A stretch of 64,000 nt of DNA from Pseudomonas sp. (GTDB lineage Bacteria; Pseudomonadota; Gammaproteobacteria; Pseudomonadales; Pseudomonadaceae): assembly GCF_030683065.1 (NCBI RefSeq), contig NZ_JAUXMX010000026.1, positions 1 to 64,000 of the forward strand. The letters are read 5' to 3'. The notes under the pieces were generated by a model, which was not told where the DNA came from, made no database searches, and was given only the letters and a program-made list of their open reading frames with translations. Of this stretch, positions 39,074 to 50,436 are shown piece after piece. A program made the translations under genes and the position numbers. Within the stretch, counting starts at the first letter, position 1; every line of letters starts with the position of its first letter.

Positions 39074-40090
39074 TCAGCCGCGGGCCGACAGTGGCACCGC
39101 TCTTACCTGGTCGCCAACGGCCAACTGCAGACGTTTGGCAGTCAACGGATCGACCACCAGGGTGCCAGCGGCCAGACGTGCGGCACCGACGGTGATACGG
39201 CAGTCTTCGCGCTTGCGGTTGTGGATCAGGAAGGTGGTGGCATCGTCCCCAGGCGTGCCGATGGCCAGCACCAGCGCCTGGCTGTCACGCACGCCACGGA
39301 TTTTCGCGGTTTCCGCCTCGACGGCCGGACCGGCGTCGAAGATGTCGACGTAGCCTTGATAACTGAAGCCTTCACCCTTGAGCATGGCCAGCGCCGGCTC
39401 GGTATCCGGGTGGACGCGACCGATGATGTTGCGTGCATCTTCGGAGAGGAAGCAGGTATAGAGCGGAAACTTGGGCATCAACTCGGCGATGAAGGCCTTG
39501 TTGCCGACCCCGGTCAGGTAGTCCGCTTGACTGAACTCCATCTTGAAGAAGTGCCGGCCCAGGCTTTCCCAGAATGGCGAACGGCCCTGCTCGTCGGACA
39601 TGCCACGCATCTCGGCGATCACCTTGTCACCGAACAACTCGCGAAACTCGGCAATAAACAGCAGGCGCGCCTTGGACAGCAGGCGGCCATTGAGCCCCGA
39701 ACGGTGATCGCTACGCAAAAACAGCGAACACAGCTCGGAGTTGCCGGTCAGGTCATTGGCGAGAAACAGGGTGGGAATCTGCCGGTGAATCTTCAATTCC
39801 TGCGAGGCGCAGACGGTCAGGCCCATGCGGTAGTTGTACCAGGGCTCGCGCAGCCCGACCGCGCCGGCCACGGCGGAGATACCCACCACTTGGCCGGCGT
39901 CGTTTTCCAGCACGAACAGGTAGTCGGCATCGGCGCGCTCGGCCTCGCCGGCGAAGGTCTTCTCCGCCCAGCCGACGCGATGCGCCAGGCGCTCCTCATT
40001 GGCGGGCAAGGTAGTCAGGCCGGCACCGGTGGAGCGAGCCAGATCAATCAAAGCCGGTAGATCGGCGGTGCGAACGGGACGAACGATCAT
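39074..40090 (-). CDS. aruG: arginine N-succinyltransferase beta subunit
   Basis: A 338-residue AstA-family acyltransferase (MIVRPVRTADLPALIDLARSTGAGLTTLPANEERLAHRVGWAEKTF). It shares the whole fold and length with AruF; the conserved KFPLYTCFLSEDARNIIGRVHPDTEPAL and FDAGPAVEAE blocks are present. Together AruF and AruG transfer succinyl from succinyl-CoA to arginine (and ornithine), the committed step. It lies 12 bp after aruF. Confidence 0.96.
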   Translation of the reverse strand: MIVRPVRTADLPALIDLARSTGAGLTTLPANEERLAHRVGWAEKTFAGEAERADADYLFVLENDAGQVVGISAVAGAVGLREPWYNYRMGLTVCASQELKIHRQIPTLFLANDLTGNSELCSLFLRSDHRSGLNGRLLSKARLLFIAEFRELFGDKVIAEMRGMSDEQGRSPFWESLGRHFFKMEFSQADYLTGVGNKAFIAELMPKFPLYTCFLSEDARNIIGRVHPDTEPALAMLKGEGFSYQGYVDIFDAGPAVEAETAKIRGVRDSQALVLAIGTPGDDATTFLIHNRKREDCRITVGAARLAAGTLVVDPLTAKRLQLAVGDQVRAVPLSARG

Positions 40091-40101
40091 GCGCTAACTC
40101 C

Positions 40102-41118
40102 TTAAACCGCAACCAGGCGCACGCTGGCGCCCTCGCCGACGCCGAGTACTTCGGCAGCTTCAAGACTGAGAGTGACCGGTTTGCCAGGCACCCAGTCGAG
40201 GTCCGCGACAATCGCGCGAAAATCCTGCAACAGGCCATTACTCACCAAGTATGCACGCCCACCCTTGATCGGCTCGCCGATCCTGACCGGCACCACACGG
40301 CTCTGGGCAATCGAACGAATCCCCGAAGTACGCGCATGCAGGGTTGGCCCGCCGTCGAAAATGTCGATGTAATGATCGGTCTCGAAGCCTTCGCGCATCA
40401 GAATGTCGAAGGTCACCTGAGCCCGCGGGTGCACCTGACCCATGGCTTCCTGCGCCGCATCCGGCAGCAGTGGCACATATATTGGGTAATGCGGCATCAA
40501 CTCGGCGAGAAAGGTCCGGCTCTTCAGCCCGCACAGGCGCTCGGCCTCGGCGTAGGTCATGTCAAAGAAGTTGCGCCCCACGGCGTCCCAGAATGGCGAG
40601 TCACCATGCTCGTCGCTGTGCCCGACGATCTCCACCACCATCGCATCGGCAAACCGTTCCTGATGGTTGGCAACGAACAATAGACGCGCGCGCGAATTCA
40701 GCTCGGACCAGACGCTGCCCACCAACGGCCGCTCGACATAGAAGCTGGTCAGCAGACTGTTACCCGTCAGGTCATGGCACAGCGAGAGCACATGGGTCTT
40801 GTTATGGATCTTAAGTTCGCGGGAATTGTGCACGAAGGTTTCGTTGCGAAAGCTGTAGAACGGCTCGGAATAACCGGCCGAGGCGACAATCGCCGAGCAG
40901 CCGAGCAGGCGTCCGCTGTCGCTGTCTTCGAGGACAAAGAAGTAGCTCTCTTCACCATTGAAGCTCACCTCGGCGGCCAACGATGCATCCGACGCCGCGA
41001 TCTTGTCGCGCAGCCGTCCGGCATCATCCGGCAGCGAAGTCACACCAACCGGGCTGTCCGCGGCGAGACGCTGCACTTCGCTCAGGTCGGCCATTTGCGC
41101 GGGACGCATCACCAGCAT
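40102..41118 (-). CDS. aruF: arginine N-succinyltransferase alpha subunit
   Basis: A 338-residue AstA-family subunit starting MLVMRPAQMADLSEVQRLAADSPVGVTSLPDDAGRLRDKI. Blocks YPIYVPLLPDAAQEAMGQVHPRAQ and DIFDGGPTLHARTSGIRS match the family. It forms the heteromeric enzyme with AruG; duplication of astA into aruF and aruG is typical of pseudomonads. The ATG at 41118 restores the family N-terminus; an upstream ATG would add a hydrophobic, non-conserved segment. Confidence 0.96.
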   Translation of the reverse strand: MLVMRPAQMADLSEVQRLAADSPVGVTSLPDDAGRLRDKIAASDASLAAEVSFNGEESYFFVLEDSDSGRLLGCSAIVASAGYSEPFYSFRNETFVHNSRELKIHNKTHVLSLCHDLTGNSLLTSFYVERPLVGSVWSELNSRARLLFVANHQERFADAMVVEIVGHSDEHGDSPFWDAVGRNFFDMTYAEAERLCGLKSRTFLAELMPHYPIYVPLLPDAAQEAMGQVHPRAQVTFDILMREGFETDHYIDIFDGGPTLHARTSGIRSIAQSRVVPVRIGEPIKGGRAYLVSNGLLQDFRAIVADLDWVPGKPVTLSLEAAEVLGVGEGASVRLVAV

Positions 41119-41298
41119 GGTGTCACTCCTTTTCAAGAAAAGCCCCAGACCGCTCATCACGAACAACCTGGGGAAACCGCAACCCGAAGGCCACAGCACA
41201 CACGGAGAAAGTCATCCCTGGAAGTGGCTCGGTTTATCCATAAACCAAGCAAGCGCAGCCCGTGGCGAGCACAAACGACTCACCGCCAGGCTGTCGAC

Positions 41299-42664
<1,366 letters not shown>

Positions 42665-42796
42665 GAAAGCGTCGGGAAGGCGCAGTTTAAACGCTGTTCG
42701 CCACTTCCGTGCACAGCGCGCGGAGATTATCCACAAGCTGACCGGCAGGTTTTAGCGCTTGGCTCGTGTCGCGACACGAATAATCTGTCGCTTTCC

Positions 42797-42864
42797 GTGG
42801 GAGGGGCTTTAGCCGCGATGCTTTCAGCGCCTTCAAGGTCAATCGCGGCTAAAGCCCCTCCCAC
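42797..42864. repeat. REP-type palindrome, GTGGGAGGGGCTTTAGCCGC family
   Basis: Two perfect 23-bp inverted arms (42797-42819 and 42842-42864) around a 22-bp spacer. A variant, GTAGGAGGGGCCTTGGCCGC, occurs at 55261. It lies between the aru promoter and the 3' end of the patatin-like gene and may also end that transcript. Nearby, 42765-42778 is the perfect palindrome CGTGTCGCGACACG. Confidence 0.85.
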
Positions 42865-42906
42865 ACAAGCCTGGCATTGAACCGACATATCATGGTTGAC
42901 GCGACG

Positions 42907-44109
42907 CTACGCCGTGATCGGCTGCCCCTGCTCCACCGGCTGGCTACTCAGGCCTAGAAAATCGCTCAAGGCAGCTTGCTGGGTCATCGCATCCTGGTAA
43001 CCCAACTCGATCAGCTCGTTGCAATAGCCGGCTTCAAACAGCAAATAGCTGAGCACCCCCGCGCCACTGGCCTTGGTTGCCCCCGGCCCGCGCAAAAACA
43101 GGCGCAGCACCGCCGACAGTTCGTGGCGATGGCGGGCGGCGATTACGTCCAGCGGCTGGCTTGGCGAAATCACCAGCACCTCCACCGGATTGAGCCCAAG
43201 ACCGCGCGGGCGATGCTCCGGCGGGATCAGATCACTCATCACATTGAGGCGCTCGAGCAGTTCGATATCGCCTTCCAGGCTGTCAATAAAGGTGCTGTTG
43301 AGCAGATGCCCACCGATTTGCGCAAGGCTCGGCGGCTTGGCAGCCAGCATCGTGCCGCTGACAGCGCCGTCTGGCTCAGCCTGCGGCTTGCCGCCAACAC
43401 CGATCACCAATACCCGGGTAGCGCCCAGGTGCAGTGCCGGACTGATAGGGGCGGACTGGCGTACAGCGCCGTCGCCGAAATACTCGCGATTGATCTTCAC
43501 GGGCGGGAATAGCAGCGGAATCGCAGAACTGGCCAGCAAGTGGTCGACAGTCAGGCGAGTCGGCACGCCGACCCGGCGATGGCGCATCCAGGGGTCGATG
43601 GTGGCGCGCCCTTGATAGAAGGTCACGGCATGCCCGGACTCGTAACCGAACGCCGTCACCGCCACCGCCCGCAATTGACGATGACGCACCGACGCGGCGA
43701 TCCCGGAAAGATCCAGTTCACGCTGCAACAACTCACGCAACGGCGCACTGTCGAGCAGCGCCACCGGCACGTCCCCGCCCAAGCCCAGCAAGCTGTGGCC
43801 GACAAAACGGCTGGCCTGACGCAACACACCCGGCCAATCGCTGCGGTACACCTGGGCGGTATGAAAGCCCTGCCAAACCTTGGTCAGGCGCCGGATCGAC
43901 TCGCCAAAATGCAAGGCGCCACACGCCAGACCGACTGCATTAATAGCCCCGGCCGAGGTGCCGACGATTACCGGAAACGGATTCTGCGCGGCATCCGGCA
44001 GCAAATCGGCAATCGCCGCCAACACCCCGACCTGATAGGCCGCCCGCGCGCCGCCACCGGAAAGAATCAGCCCGGTGACCGGTTCGCTGGAAGGAGTGTT
44101 TGGCGTCAT
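42907..44109 (-). CDS. patatin-like phospholipase
   Basis: A cytosolic patatin-domain serine hydrolase of about 400 residues. The oxyanion loop is GLILSGGGARAAYQVGVLAAI, the nucleophile is in VGTSAGAINA (GxSxG), and the catalytic Asp is in YFGDGAVRQSAPI. It should release fatty acids from lipids; the substrate is unknown. ATG 44109 is preferred since the residues upstream are not patatin-like, although an in-frame ATG at 44184 would add 25 residues. The C-terminal part (about 130 residues, LNVMSDLIPPEHRPRGLGLNPVEVLVISPSQPLD) is typical of the bacterial RssA-related group. Confidence 0.88.
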   Translation of the reverse strand: MTPNTPSSEPVTGLILSGGGARAAYQVGVLAAIADLLPDAAQNPFPVIVGTSAGAINAVGLACGALHFGESIRRLTKVWQGFHTAQVYRSDWPGVLRQASRFVGHSLLGLGGDVPVALLDSAPLRELLQRELDLSGIAASVRHRQLRAVAVTAFGYESGHAVTFYQGRATIDPWMRHRRVGVPTRLTVDHLLASSAIPLLFPPVKINREYFGDGAVRQSAPISPALHLGATRVLVIGVGGKPQAEPDGAVSGTMLAAKPPSLAQIGGHLLNSTFIDSLEGDIELLERLNVMSDLIPPEHRPRGLGLNPVEVLVISPSQPLDVIAARHRHELSAVLRLFLRGPGATKASGAGVLSYLLFEAGYCNELIELGYQDAMTQQAALSDFLGLSSQPVEQGQPITA

Positions 44110-44300
44110 AGGGGATTCCGAATCCTTAACTTGCAGCCTGAAAGGCTGTAGGGCCTGGCAGGAGGGCGTTTCATTGAGCAACACCCCCGCTTAGGCCGCG
44201 AAATTTCCGATGTACAGCAAAAGCTTCGCGACTGAAGCCCTCTTGTCAAAAAAATAACCTGTTGTTTTATATGTATAAATTAAATCCTGACATGAATCCT

Positions 44301-44400
44301 GTAGGAGCCAGCTTGCTGGCGATCTGGCGATACCTGCAGATCAAAAGCATCGTCGGAGCGCCGAACCGCAGCAAGGACTAGGCGTCCCCCGGGCTCCTAC
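44301..44400. repeat. REP-type element, single arm plus degenerate partner
   Basis: GTAGGAGCCAGCTTGCTGGC at 44301 is the same 23-bp unit as at 33173-33230; the facing GGCTCCTAC at 44391-44399 is only a short partner. The rest of the 370-bp gap between lpxL and the patatin-like gene holds no gene that I can support. Confidence 0.75.
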
Positions 44401-44483
44401 ACAGTGTGCTGCGCGACAGCGCGGCGTCGAAGACATTGATCGCCAATCGCGCGCGCCTTCGCTCCTCGCCACTATTGCCGACA

Positions 44484-45413
44484 CTACCCGCGACGCTTCT
44501 TGTAGAGCTTTTCCTCACCCGGCGGCCGCGTCTTGAAGCGCCGGTGGGCCCACAAATACTGCTCCGGCTGCTGGCGGATCGCCGCCTCGATCCACTGATT
44601 GACCCGCAAACAGTCGGCCTCCTCGCTCTCCCCGGGGAAATCCGCCAGTGGCGGGTGCACCACCACTTTATAGCCGCCACCGTTGGCCAGGCGTGTCTGG
44701 GTGAACGGTATAACCCGCGCCCGACCGAGGCGGGCGAACTTGCTGGTCGCCGTCACAGTCGCTGCCGGCACGCCGAACAGCGGCACGAAAATACTGCGTT
44801 GCGCGCCATAGTCCTGATCCGGCGCGTACCAGATCACCTTGCCGGCGCGCAGCAACTTGAGCATGCCGCGCACATCGTCGCGCTCGATCACCCCCTGCAA
44901 ACGCTGCTCGCGGCCACGGCGCTGAACATAGTCGAACAATGGATTTTTGTGTGCGCGGTACATGCCATACATGTCTTGGCGCATACCCAGCAGGCCGCCA
45001 CCCATTTCCAGGGTAGTGAAGTGCAAGGCCATCAACAGCACGCCCTGCCCGTCGGCCTCAGCCGCGCGCAGATGCTCTAGCCCCTCGACCTGGCCCAGCT
45101 TGGCCAGCCGTGCAGCCGGCCACCACCAACTAATCGCCATCTCGAAAAAAGTCATGCCCGTCGAGGCGAAGTTTTCGCGTAGCAGGCTGTTGTGCTCAGC
45201 GGCAGACAGCTCAGGGAAGCACAGCTCCAGGTTGCGCGCGGCAATTTCCCGGCGCGCCCCGGCGAGGTGGTACATCAGCCCACCAAGGCGGCGGCCAAGC
45301 CACATCAACCACGCATAAGGCAGCAGCGCGAGCAACCACAGCAAACCAAGCCCCACCCACAGCAGCCAGAAGCGTGGATGCAGGAAATAGGCACGAAAGA
45401 CTGGACGATCCAT
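44484..45413 (-). CDS. lpxL: lipid A lauroyl/myristoyl acyltransferase (LpxL/HtrB type)
   Basis: A 309-residue LABLAT-family enzyme. One N-terminal membrane helix (residues 15-45, [26 protein letters not shown]) anchors it in the inner membrane; the catalytic HX4E motif is HFTTLE near residue 130; YAPDQDYG is the second conserved block. It adds a secondary acyl chain to Kdo2-lipid IVA. ATG 45413 is preferred to the TTG one codon upstream. It is divergent from minC. Confidence 0.93.
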   Translation of the reverse strand: MDRPVFRAYFLHPRFWLLWVGLGLLWLLALLPYAWLMWLGRRLGGLMYHLAGARREIAARNLELCFPELSAAEHNSLLRENFASTGMTFFEMAISWWWPAARLAKLGQVEGLEHLRAAEADGQGVLLMALHFTTLEMGGGLLGMRQDMYGMYRAHKNPLFDYVQRRGREQRLQGVIERDDVRGMLKLLRAGKVIWYAPDQDYGAQRSIFVPLFGVPAATVTATSKFARLGRARVIPFTQTRLANGGGYKVVVHPPLADFPGESEEADCLRVNQWIEAAIRQQPEQYLWAHRRFKTRPPGEEKLYKKRRG

Positions 45414-45582
45414 CAACTATCCCGAACAAAGCGTAAAGCGGGGCATTCTAGCACCGACGTTTTTATCACCCGCGTTTTATCAGAAATCGCGCAAAAGCGC
45501 GGCCCGGCTTGCAGCACAGCGGGGTTATCGCTATAAGTCCCGGCTACTTTCGTCACGACCGACAAGGCGTATCAGGCAGACC

Positions 45583-46323
45583 ATGAGCCAAGCCGATCTA
45601 CTCGACCAAGACCCCGTATTCCAACTCAAGGGCAGTATGCTGGCCATCACCGTGATGGAACTGGCATACAACGACCTTGAGCGCCTCGACCAGCAACTGG
45701 CGGCCAAAGTCGCCCAGGCACCGAACTTCTTCAGTAACGCGCCGTTGATATTGGCGCTGGACAAGCTGCCAGAAGGCGAAGGCAGCCTTGACCTGGGCGC
45801 CTTGATTACCTTGTGCCGCAGGCATGGCTTGCGCACCCTGGCCGTGCGCGCCAACCGTGAGAACGACATCGCCGCTGCCAGCGCCCTGGACTTACCCGTG
45901 CTACCGCCATCCGGCGCGCGCGAACGGCCGATCGAACCCAGCGACGGTAACGCCGCACCCAAAAAGCCGGAACCCCCCGCAGAACCAGAGGTCAGACCGA
46001 GCAAGATCATCACCAGCCCGGTGCGTGGCGGCCAGCAGGTCTATGCTCAGGGTGGCGACCTTATTGTCTTGGCGCCAGTCAGCTCCGGCGCGGAACTTCT
46101 CGCCGATGGCAACATCCATGTTTACGCACCCATGCGTGGTCGCGCGCTAGCCGGCATAAAGGGCAACACCGCGGCGCGGATCTTCTGCCAGCAATTGGGT
46201 GCAGAACTGCTTTCAATAGCCGGGCAATACAAGGTTTCTGAAGACCTGCGCCGCGACCCGCTATGGGGCGAAGCAATACAGGTCAGCTTGTCGGGTGACG
46301 TGTTGAACATCACCCGTCTTTAA
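45583..46323 (+). CDS. minC: septum site-determining protein MinC
   Basis: A 246-residue FtsZ inhibitor. The N-terminal domain (residues 1-105: [30 protein letters not shown]...) blocks FtsZ assembly; a Pro-rich linker ([13 protein letters not shown]) joins it to the C-terminal beta-helix domain ([44 protein letters not shown]) that dimerises and binds MinD. It starts the minCDE operon. Confidence 0.97.
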   Translation: MSQADLLDQDPVFQLKGSMLAITVMELAYNDLERLDQQLAAKVAQAPNFFSNAPLILALDKLPEGEGSLDLGALITLCRRHGLRTLAVRANRENDIAAASALDLPVLPPSGARERPIEPSDGNAAPKKPEPPAEPEVRPSKIITSPVRGGQQVYAQGGDLIVLAPVSSGAELLADGNIHVYAPMRGRALAGIKGNTAARIFCQQLGAELLSIAGQYKVSEDLRRDPLWGEAIQVSLSGDVLNITRL

Positions 46324-46422
46324 CGGATACTGCCGCCAATTTTCAGGGACTAAAAAAGGCATCTGGAAGCCTCGCATGGCTCTCGGATTCCCGTCTTTCT
46401 TTATATTTTGGGGTGAATCACC

Positions 46423-47238
46423 TTGGGCAAGATCCTCGTAGTCACTTCCGGCAAAGGTGGTGTGGGTAAAACCACCACCAGCGCCGCCATCGGTACCGGC
46501 CTCGCTTTGCGTGGGCACAAAACTGTGATTGTCGACTTCGACGTCGGCTTGCGTAACCTCGATCTGATCATGGGTTGCGAACGCCGCGTGGTGTACGACT
46601 TCGTCAACGTGGTCAACGGCGAAGCCACGCTGAAGCAGGCACTGATCAAAGATAAGCGCCTGGACAACCTCTACGTGCTGGCCGCCAGCCAAACCCGTGA
46701 CAAGGATGCGCTGACCGAAGAAGGCGTGGAAAAAGTCATCGAAGAACTGCGCAAAGATTTCGAATACGTAGTCTGCGACTCGCCGGCCGGTATCGAAAAA
46801 GGTGCGCACCTGGCCATGTACTTCGCTGATGAAGCGATTGTCGTGACCAACCCCGAGGTTTCCTCGGTCCGCGACTCCGACCGCATGCTCGGCCTGCTGG
46901 CGAGCAAGTCGCGCCGCGCAGTGAAAGGCGAAGAGCCGATCAAGGAACACCTGCTGCTGACCCGCTACAACCCGGAGCGCGTGATCAAAGGCGAAATGCT
47001 TGGCGTTGAAGACGTCGAAGAAATCCTCGCCATCCGCCTGCTCGGCGTGATCCCTGAGTCGCAGGCTGTTCTCAAAGCCTCTAACCAGGGCGTGCCGGTG
47101 ATCCTCGATGACCAGAGCGACGCAGGCCAGGCATACAGCGACGCGGTTGACCGTCTGCTGGGCAAGGAAGTGGCACACCGATTCCTCGATGTGCAGAAGA
47201 AGGGATTCATGCAACGCTTGTTTGGAGGTCGTGAATGA
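46423..47238 (+). CDS. minD: septum site-determining ATPase MinD
   Basis: A 271-residue ParA/MinD ATPase. The deviant Walker A motif is GKGGVGKTT (signature Lys at residue 10), and the C-terminal membrane-targeting amphipathic helix is [15 protein letters not shown]. It binds membrane as an ATP dimer, carries MinC and is displaced by MinE. The gene uses a TTG start at 46423, with GGGGTGA 6 bp before it. It overlaps minE by 4 bp. Confidence 0.98.
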   Translation: MGKILVVTSGKGGVGKTTTSAAIGTGLALRGHKTVIVDFDVGLRNLDLIMGCERRVVYDFVNVVNGEATLKQALIKDKRLDNLYVLAASQTRDKDALTEEGVEKVIEELRKDFEYVVCDSPAGIEKGAHLAMYFADEAIVVTNPEVSSVRDSDRMLGLLASKSRRAVKGEEPIKEHLLLTRYNPERVIKGEMLGVEDVEEILAIRLLGVIPESQAVLKASNQGVPVILDDQSDAGQAYSDAVDRLLGKEVAHRFLDVQKKGFMQRLFGGRE

Positions 47239-47489
47239 ACATTTTTGACTTCTTTCGTGAACGCAAGAAAGAAACCACTGCGTCGATTGCGAAAGAGCGT
47301 CTGCAGATCATCGTCGCCCACGAGCGCGGCCAGCGCAGCCAGCCGGATTACCTGCCGGCGCTGCAACAAGAACTGGTCGAAGTGATCCGCAAGTACGTCA
47401 ATATCGACTCGGATCAGGTGCAGGTCGCGCTGGAAAGCCAGGGCAGCTGCTCGATTCTGGAACTCAACATCACCCTGCCGGATCGTTAA
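47235..47489 (+). CDS. minE: cell division topological specificity factor MinE
   Basis: An 84-residue protein: [31 protein letters not shown] is the membrane-binding and anti-MinCD part, followed by the dimerisation domain [30 protein letters not shown]. It drives MinD off the membrane at midcell. Its ATG overlaps the minD stop (ATGA). Confidence 0.98.
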   Translation: MNIFDFFRERKKETTASIAKERLQIIVAHERGQRSQPDYLPALQQELVEVIRKYVNIDSDQVQVALESQGSCSILELNITLPDR

Positions 47490-47518
47490 TTTGTATCCGC
47501 AGGCGAAAGCTGAATAAG

Positions 47519-47546
47519 TGGCGGCCCAAGGGCCGCCATTTTATTT
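47519..47546 (+). terminator. rho-independent terminator of minCDE
   Basis: TGGCGGCCC and GGGCCGCCA pair perfectly around AA, followed by TTTTATTT. Confidence 0.92.
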
Positions 47547-47563
47547 AAGCCACTCACAGAACC

Positions 47564-47648
47564 TGTAGGAGGGGGGGGACGCCTAGTCACTTGTCCGCGA
47601 AGCTTTTAACCAGCAAGACAAAGGCTTCGCGGACAAGTCCCCTCCCAC
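47564..47648. repeat. REP-type palindrome, CTTCGCGGACAAG family
   Basis: ACTTGTCCGCGAAGC (47589-47603) and GCTTCGCGGACAAGT (47624-47638) are perfect inverted arms; outside them GTAGGAGGGGGGGG faces CCCCTCCCAC. Two more copies lie at 48.5-48.8 kb. An eight-G run at 47571-47578 is likely to be length-variable. Confidence 0.82.
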
Positions 47649-47680
47649 AAAGGCTCCAGCACCCCCAGCCAAGAATCCCC

Positions 47681-48316
47681 ATGCCGCTCAGCCAAGTAGA
47701 AATTCTCCACCAGGACGCCGCCCTGCTGGTAATCAACAAACCCACCCTGCTGCTCTCGGTGCCCGGTCGCGCCGAGGACAACCGCGATTGCCTGGTCACC
47801 CGCCTGCAGGAAAACGGCTACCCGGAAGCGCGCATCGTCCACCGTCTGGACTGGGAAACCTCAGGGATTATCGTCCTGGCCCGCGATGCCGACAGCCACC
47901 GCGAGCTGTCGCGGCAGTTCCATGACCGGGAAACCGAAAAAAACTACATCGCCCTGTGCTGGGGCCAGCCGGAGCAGGACAGCGGCAGCATCGACCTGCC
48001 ACTGCGCTACGACCCGCCGACCAAGCCAAGGCATGTGGTCGACCACGCAGTCGGCAAACACGCCCTGACCCACTGGCGGGTGCTCGAACGCTACGCGGAT
48101 TACTGCCGGGTCGAACTGACGCCGATCACCGGCCGCTCGCACCAACTGCGCGTGCACATGCTGTCGATCGGCCACCCGCTACTCGGTGACGCCCTGTACG
48201 CCCACGAACAAGCCCTGGCCGCCTACCCGCGCCTGTGCCTGCACGCCTGCATGCTCGGCCTGACCCACCCACAAAGCGGCGAACGCCTGCGCTTCGACTG
48301 TCCCGCGCCGTTCTAG
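47681..48316 (+). CDS. rluA: RNA pseudouridine synthase RluA
   Basis: A 211-residue RluA-family enzyme without S4 domain. The catalytic Asp is in RIVHRLDWETSGIIVLARDADSHREL; the tail GRSHQLRVHMLSIGHPLLGD is the second family signature. RluA of this size modifies U746 in 23S rRNA and U32 of several tRNAs. ATG 47681 (MPLSQVEILHQDAALLVINKP) is the family start; the longer open frame upstream runs through the REP palindrome. Confidence 0.92.
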   Translation: MPLSQVEILHQDAALLVINKPTLLLSVPGRAEDNRDCLVTRLQENGYPEARIVHRLDWETSGIIVLARDADSHRELSRQFHDRETEKNYIALCWGQPEQDSGSIDLPLRYDPPTKPRHVVDHAVGKHALTHWRVLERYADYCRVELTPITGRSHQLRVHMLSIGHPLLGDALYAHEQALAAYPRLCLHACMLGLTHPQSGERLRFDCPAPF

Positions 48317-48318
48317 CA

Positions 48319-48400
48319 TCACGTAGGGTGCGCCATGCTGACTGCGCATATCGCTTATCTGAACGCGTCACGTAGGGTGCGCCGCGCGCACCAATAACCC
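48319..48400. repeat. GTAGGGTGCGC-family repeats after rluA
   Basis: Two copies of CGTAGGGTGCGCC (48323 and 48373), the second followed by GCGCGCACC, directly after the rluA stop. Confidence 0.7.
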
Positions 48401-48494
48401 CCCGCGCCACGGCCTCAGACTCGCCCGCACCGCTCTGGATCCGACCCAAGCAAGCCGCGCGAACAGGGCCGTGCCCATGCGCGACCGCCACCCA

Positions 48495-48840
48495 AAAAAG
48501 CTTCGCGGACAAGGCTAGGCGCCCCCCGCAGCTCCCACAGGTTCACCGCATGACCATGTAGGAGGGGACTTGTCCGCGACAGCACTCGCCGGAGCACCGT
48601 CGCTCACGCCTGCGTGCGCAGCGCATCCGGGGTCCGGGGTCACCATGCAGGTCGTGGGCGCCATCAAACAGCTTCGCGGACAAGGCTAGGCGCCCCGCCG
48701 CTCCCACAGGTTCACCGCTCGACCATGTAGGAGCGACGGGGGCGCCTAGCCTTGTCCGCGACAGCACTCGTCGGAGCGCCGTCGCTCACGCCTGCGGGCG
48801 CAGCCGGTTCGGGCTGAAATAACGCCGTCGTTCACGCCTG
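48495..48840. repeat. tandem copies of the CTTCGCGGACAAG repeat block
   Basis: Two related units (from 48500 and 48671) each contain CTTCGCGGACAAGGCTAGGC, then CTCCCACAGGTTCACCGC, then an inverted arm ending TTGTCCGCGA, then a shared tail CGTCGCTCACGCCTG. The tail occurs a third time, as CGTCGTTCACGCCTG near 48828, just inside the sensor kinase gene end. Together with 48319-48400 they fill the 515 bp between rluA and the kinase; I see no gene there. Confidence 0.8.
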
Positions 48841-50436
48841 TTTGCGCGGCCAGATCAGGGTGAAACGGGCGCCGCCCAGGTGTTCGCTGCGGCTGATCTG
48901 GGCGCGGCCGCCGTGCCAGTAGATGATCCGCCGTACGATCGACAGGCCCAGGCCATGGCCGCCGGAGGCGCGGGTACGGCTGTCGTCCAGGCGCAGGAAG
49001 GGGTTGAAGATGCGCTCCCAGGCGTCTTCCGGTACGCCGGGGCCGTCGTCCTCGACATCCAGGCGGCAACGCTGTGCACCTACCTGATAACTCACCCGCA
49101 CCCGCGATTCGGCATGGCGCATGGCGTTGCTCACCAGGTTCTGCATGGCGCGGTGCAGGTAGCGCAGTTCCGCCTCGACCAGCGCACCGCTGCCATCCAG
49201 GGCAGGCAGTGCCGGGCCGAGCTCGACCCGTATACCTGGGCGCAACGGCGCCAGTTCGTCGATCACCTGGTCGATCAGCTGAGCGAGATCAACCTGCTGG
49301 AAGTTCAGTGCCGGCGCACCCTGCTCCAGGCGCGCATAGGTCAGCATCTCGTCGACCAGCTTGTCGAGGTCCTGAATATCGCTGTCCATGCCATCCATGT
49401 ATTTGCGCCGCGCCACTTCGCTCTCGGCATCGCCGATCATCTCCAGACCGAAGCGCAGGCGCGCCACGGGTGTGCGCAACTCGTGGGACACCGCCTGCAC
49501 CATCTCGCGCTGAATACTCAGGGAACGCTGCAAATGCTCGGCCATGGCATTGAACGCCGCTGCCAGCCGCCCGACCGAATCCGTACCCCGAGTCGGCACC
49601 CGCGCATCCAGGCGGCCACTGGCGATCAGCGAAGCGGCGCCCTCCAGATCACCCAAGCGCTGCTCCAGCGGCCGCACCAGCAGGTAGACCGTCAAGCCGA
49701 TCAAGCTCAGGCCCAGCACACCGATCAACACCAACAACTGCGCTGGATAGGGACTCATCTGGTACAGCGGGCCAATTTCCAGCACCCAATGCGTACCGAC
49801 GATACCGGCGAACACATGGATGCTGTCGCCCCCCTTGCCCAGCGCCATCACCGTATCGCCCTCATCTACCCGCCGGCGCTGATCGGCGTCCAGAGCGGCC
49901 TGGTCGAGGCTGACCAAGCGCAGATCAAAGCCAAACTGCTTGGCCTGCTTCAGCTCGGCCAGGCGTTGCGGCTGCTCGTCCTGCGGCGCGCGGACCAGCT
50001 CATCGATCAACAGGTAAACGGTAGCGCGCAACAGTTGCTCACTGATCTGCTGCACCTCGCCGGTCAGCAATAGCGGTTGCTGCTTGCTGATCTGGCTATA
50101 GATGGTCGCTGCGTGGGGGCCGATCTGCTGCACCAGGACCTGCCCGCGCTGCAGGCGGTTACGGGCGCCACTGTCGAGGCTCGCATCAGGCAGCGCCTCA
50201 ATAGCCAGGGGAATACCCAACAAACGCGTCCACAGCACCAGTGCACGGCGCCGCTCCAGATCGTTCATGGGCGCCAGGTTGTCGGCCATCAAGCGAAAGG
50301 TACCGCGCGCCAGGTCCTCGCGGTATTGCTCCGCGCGCACCTCGTTGACCAGGTGCAACGTACCGACGCCGAGCAGCGCCACCAACACCAGCACCGCCAG
50401 CATGCCGGCATAGATGCGCAGAAAGATCGAATTCAT
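48832..50436 (-). CDS. RstB-like sensor histidine kinase
   Basis: A 534-residue inner-membrane kinase. Helix 1 at residues 9-30, a periplasmic sensor part of about 220 residues, helix 2 at about 232-252, then HAMP (VRPLEQRLGDLEGAASLIASGRLDARVP), HisKA with phospho-His in AVSHELRTPVARLRF, and HATPase (NLVSNAMRHA, DDGPGVPE, SGGHGLGLSIVRRI). It pairs with the regulator whose stop overlaps its start by 4 bp. Its stimulus is not known. The order regulator-kinase beside nrdA matches PA1157/PA1158. Confidence 0.92.
   Translation of the reverse strand: MNSIFLRIYAGMLAVLVLVALLGVGTLHLVNEVRAEQYREDLARGTFRLMADNLAPMNDLERRRALVLWTRLLGIPLAIEALPDASLDSGARNRLQRGQVLVQQIGPHAATIYSQISKQQPLLLTGEVQQISEQLLRATVYLLIDELVRAPQDEQPQRLAELKQAKQFGFDLRLVSLDQAALDADQRRRVDEGDTVMALGKGGDSIHVFAGIVGTHWVLEIGPLYQMSPYPAQLLVLIGVLGLSLIGLTVYLLVRPLEQRLGDLEGAASLIASGRLDARVPTRGTDSVGRLAAAFNAMAEHLQRSLSIQREMVQAVSHELRTPVARLRFGLEMIGDAESEVARRKYMDGMDSDIQDLDKLVDEMLTYARLEQGAPALNFQQVDLAQLIDQVIDELAPLRPGIRVELGPALPALDGSGALVEAELRYLHRAMQNLVSNAMRHAESRVRVSYQVGAQRCRLDVEDDGPGVPEDAWERIFNPFLRLDDSRTRASGGHGLGLSIVRRIIYWHGGRAQISRSEHLGGARFTLIWPRKQA

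Noticed and set aside
47591..47680. Longer RluA reading from an ATG at 47591
   Set aside because: The extra 30 residues are encoded by the REP palindrome and are not part of the family.
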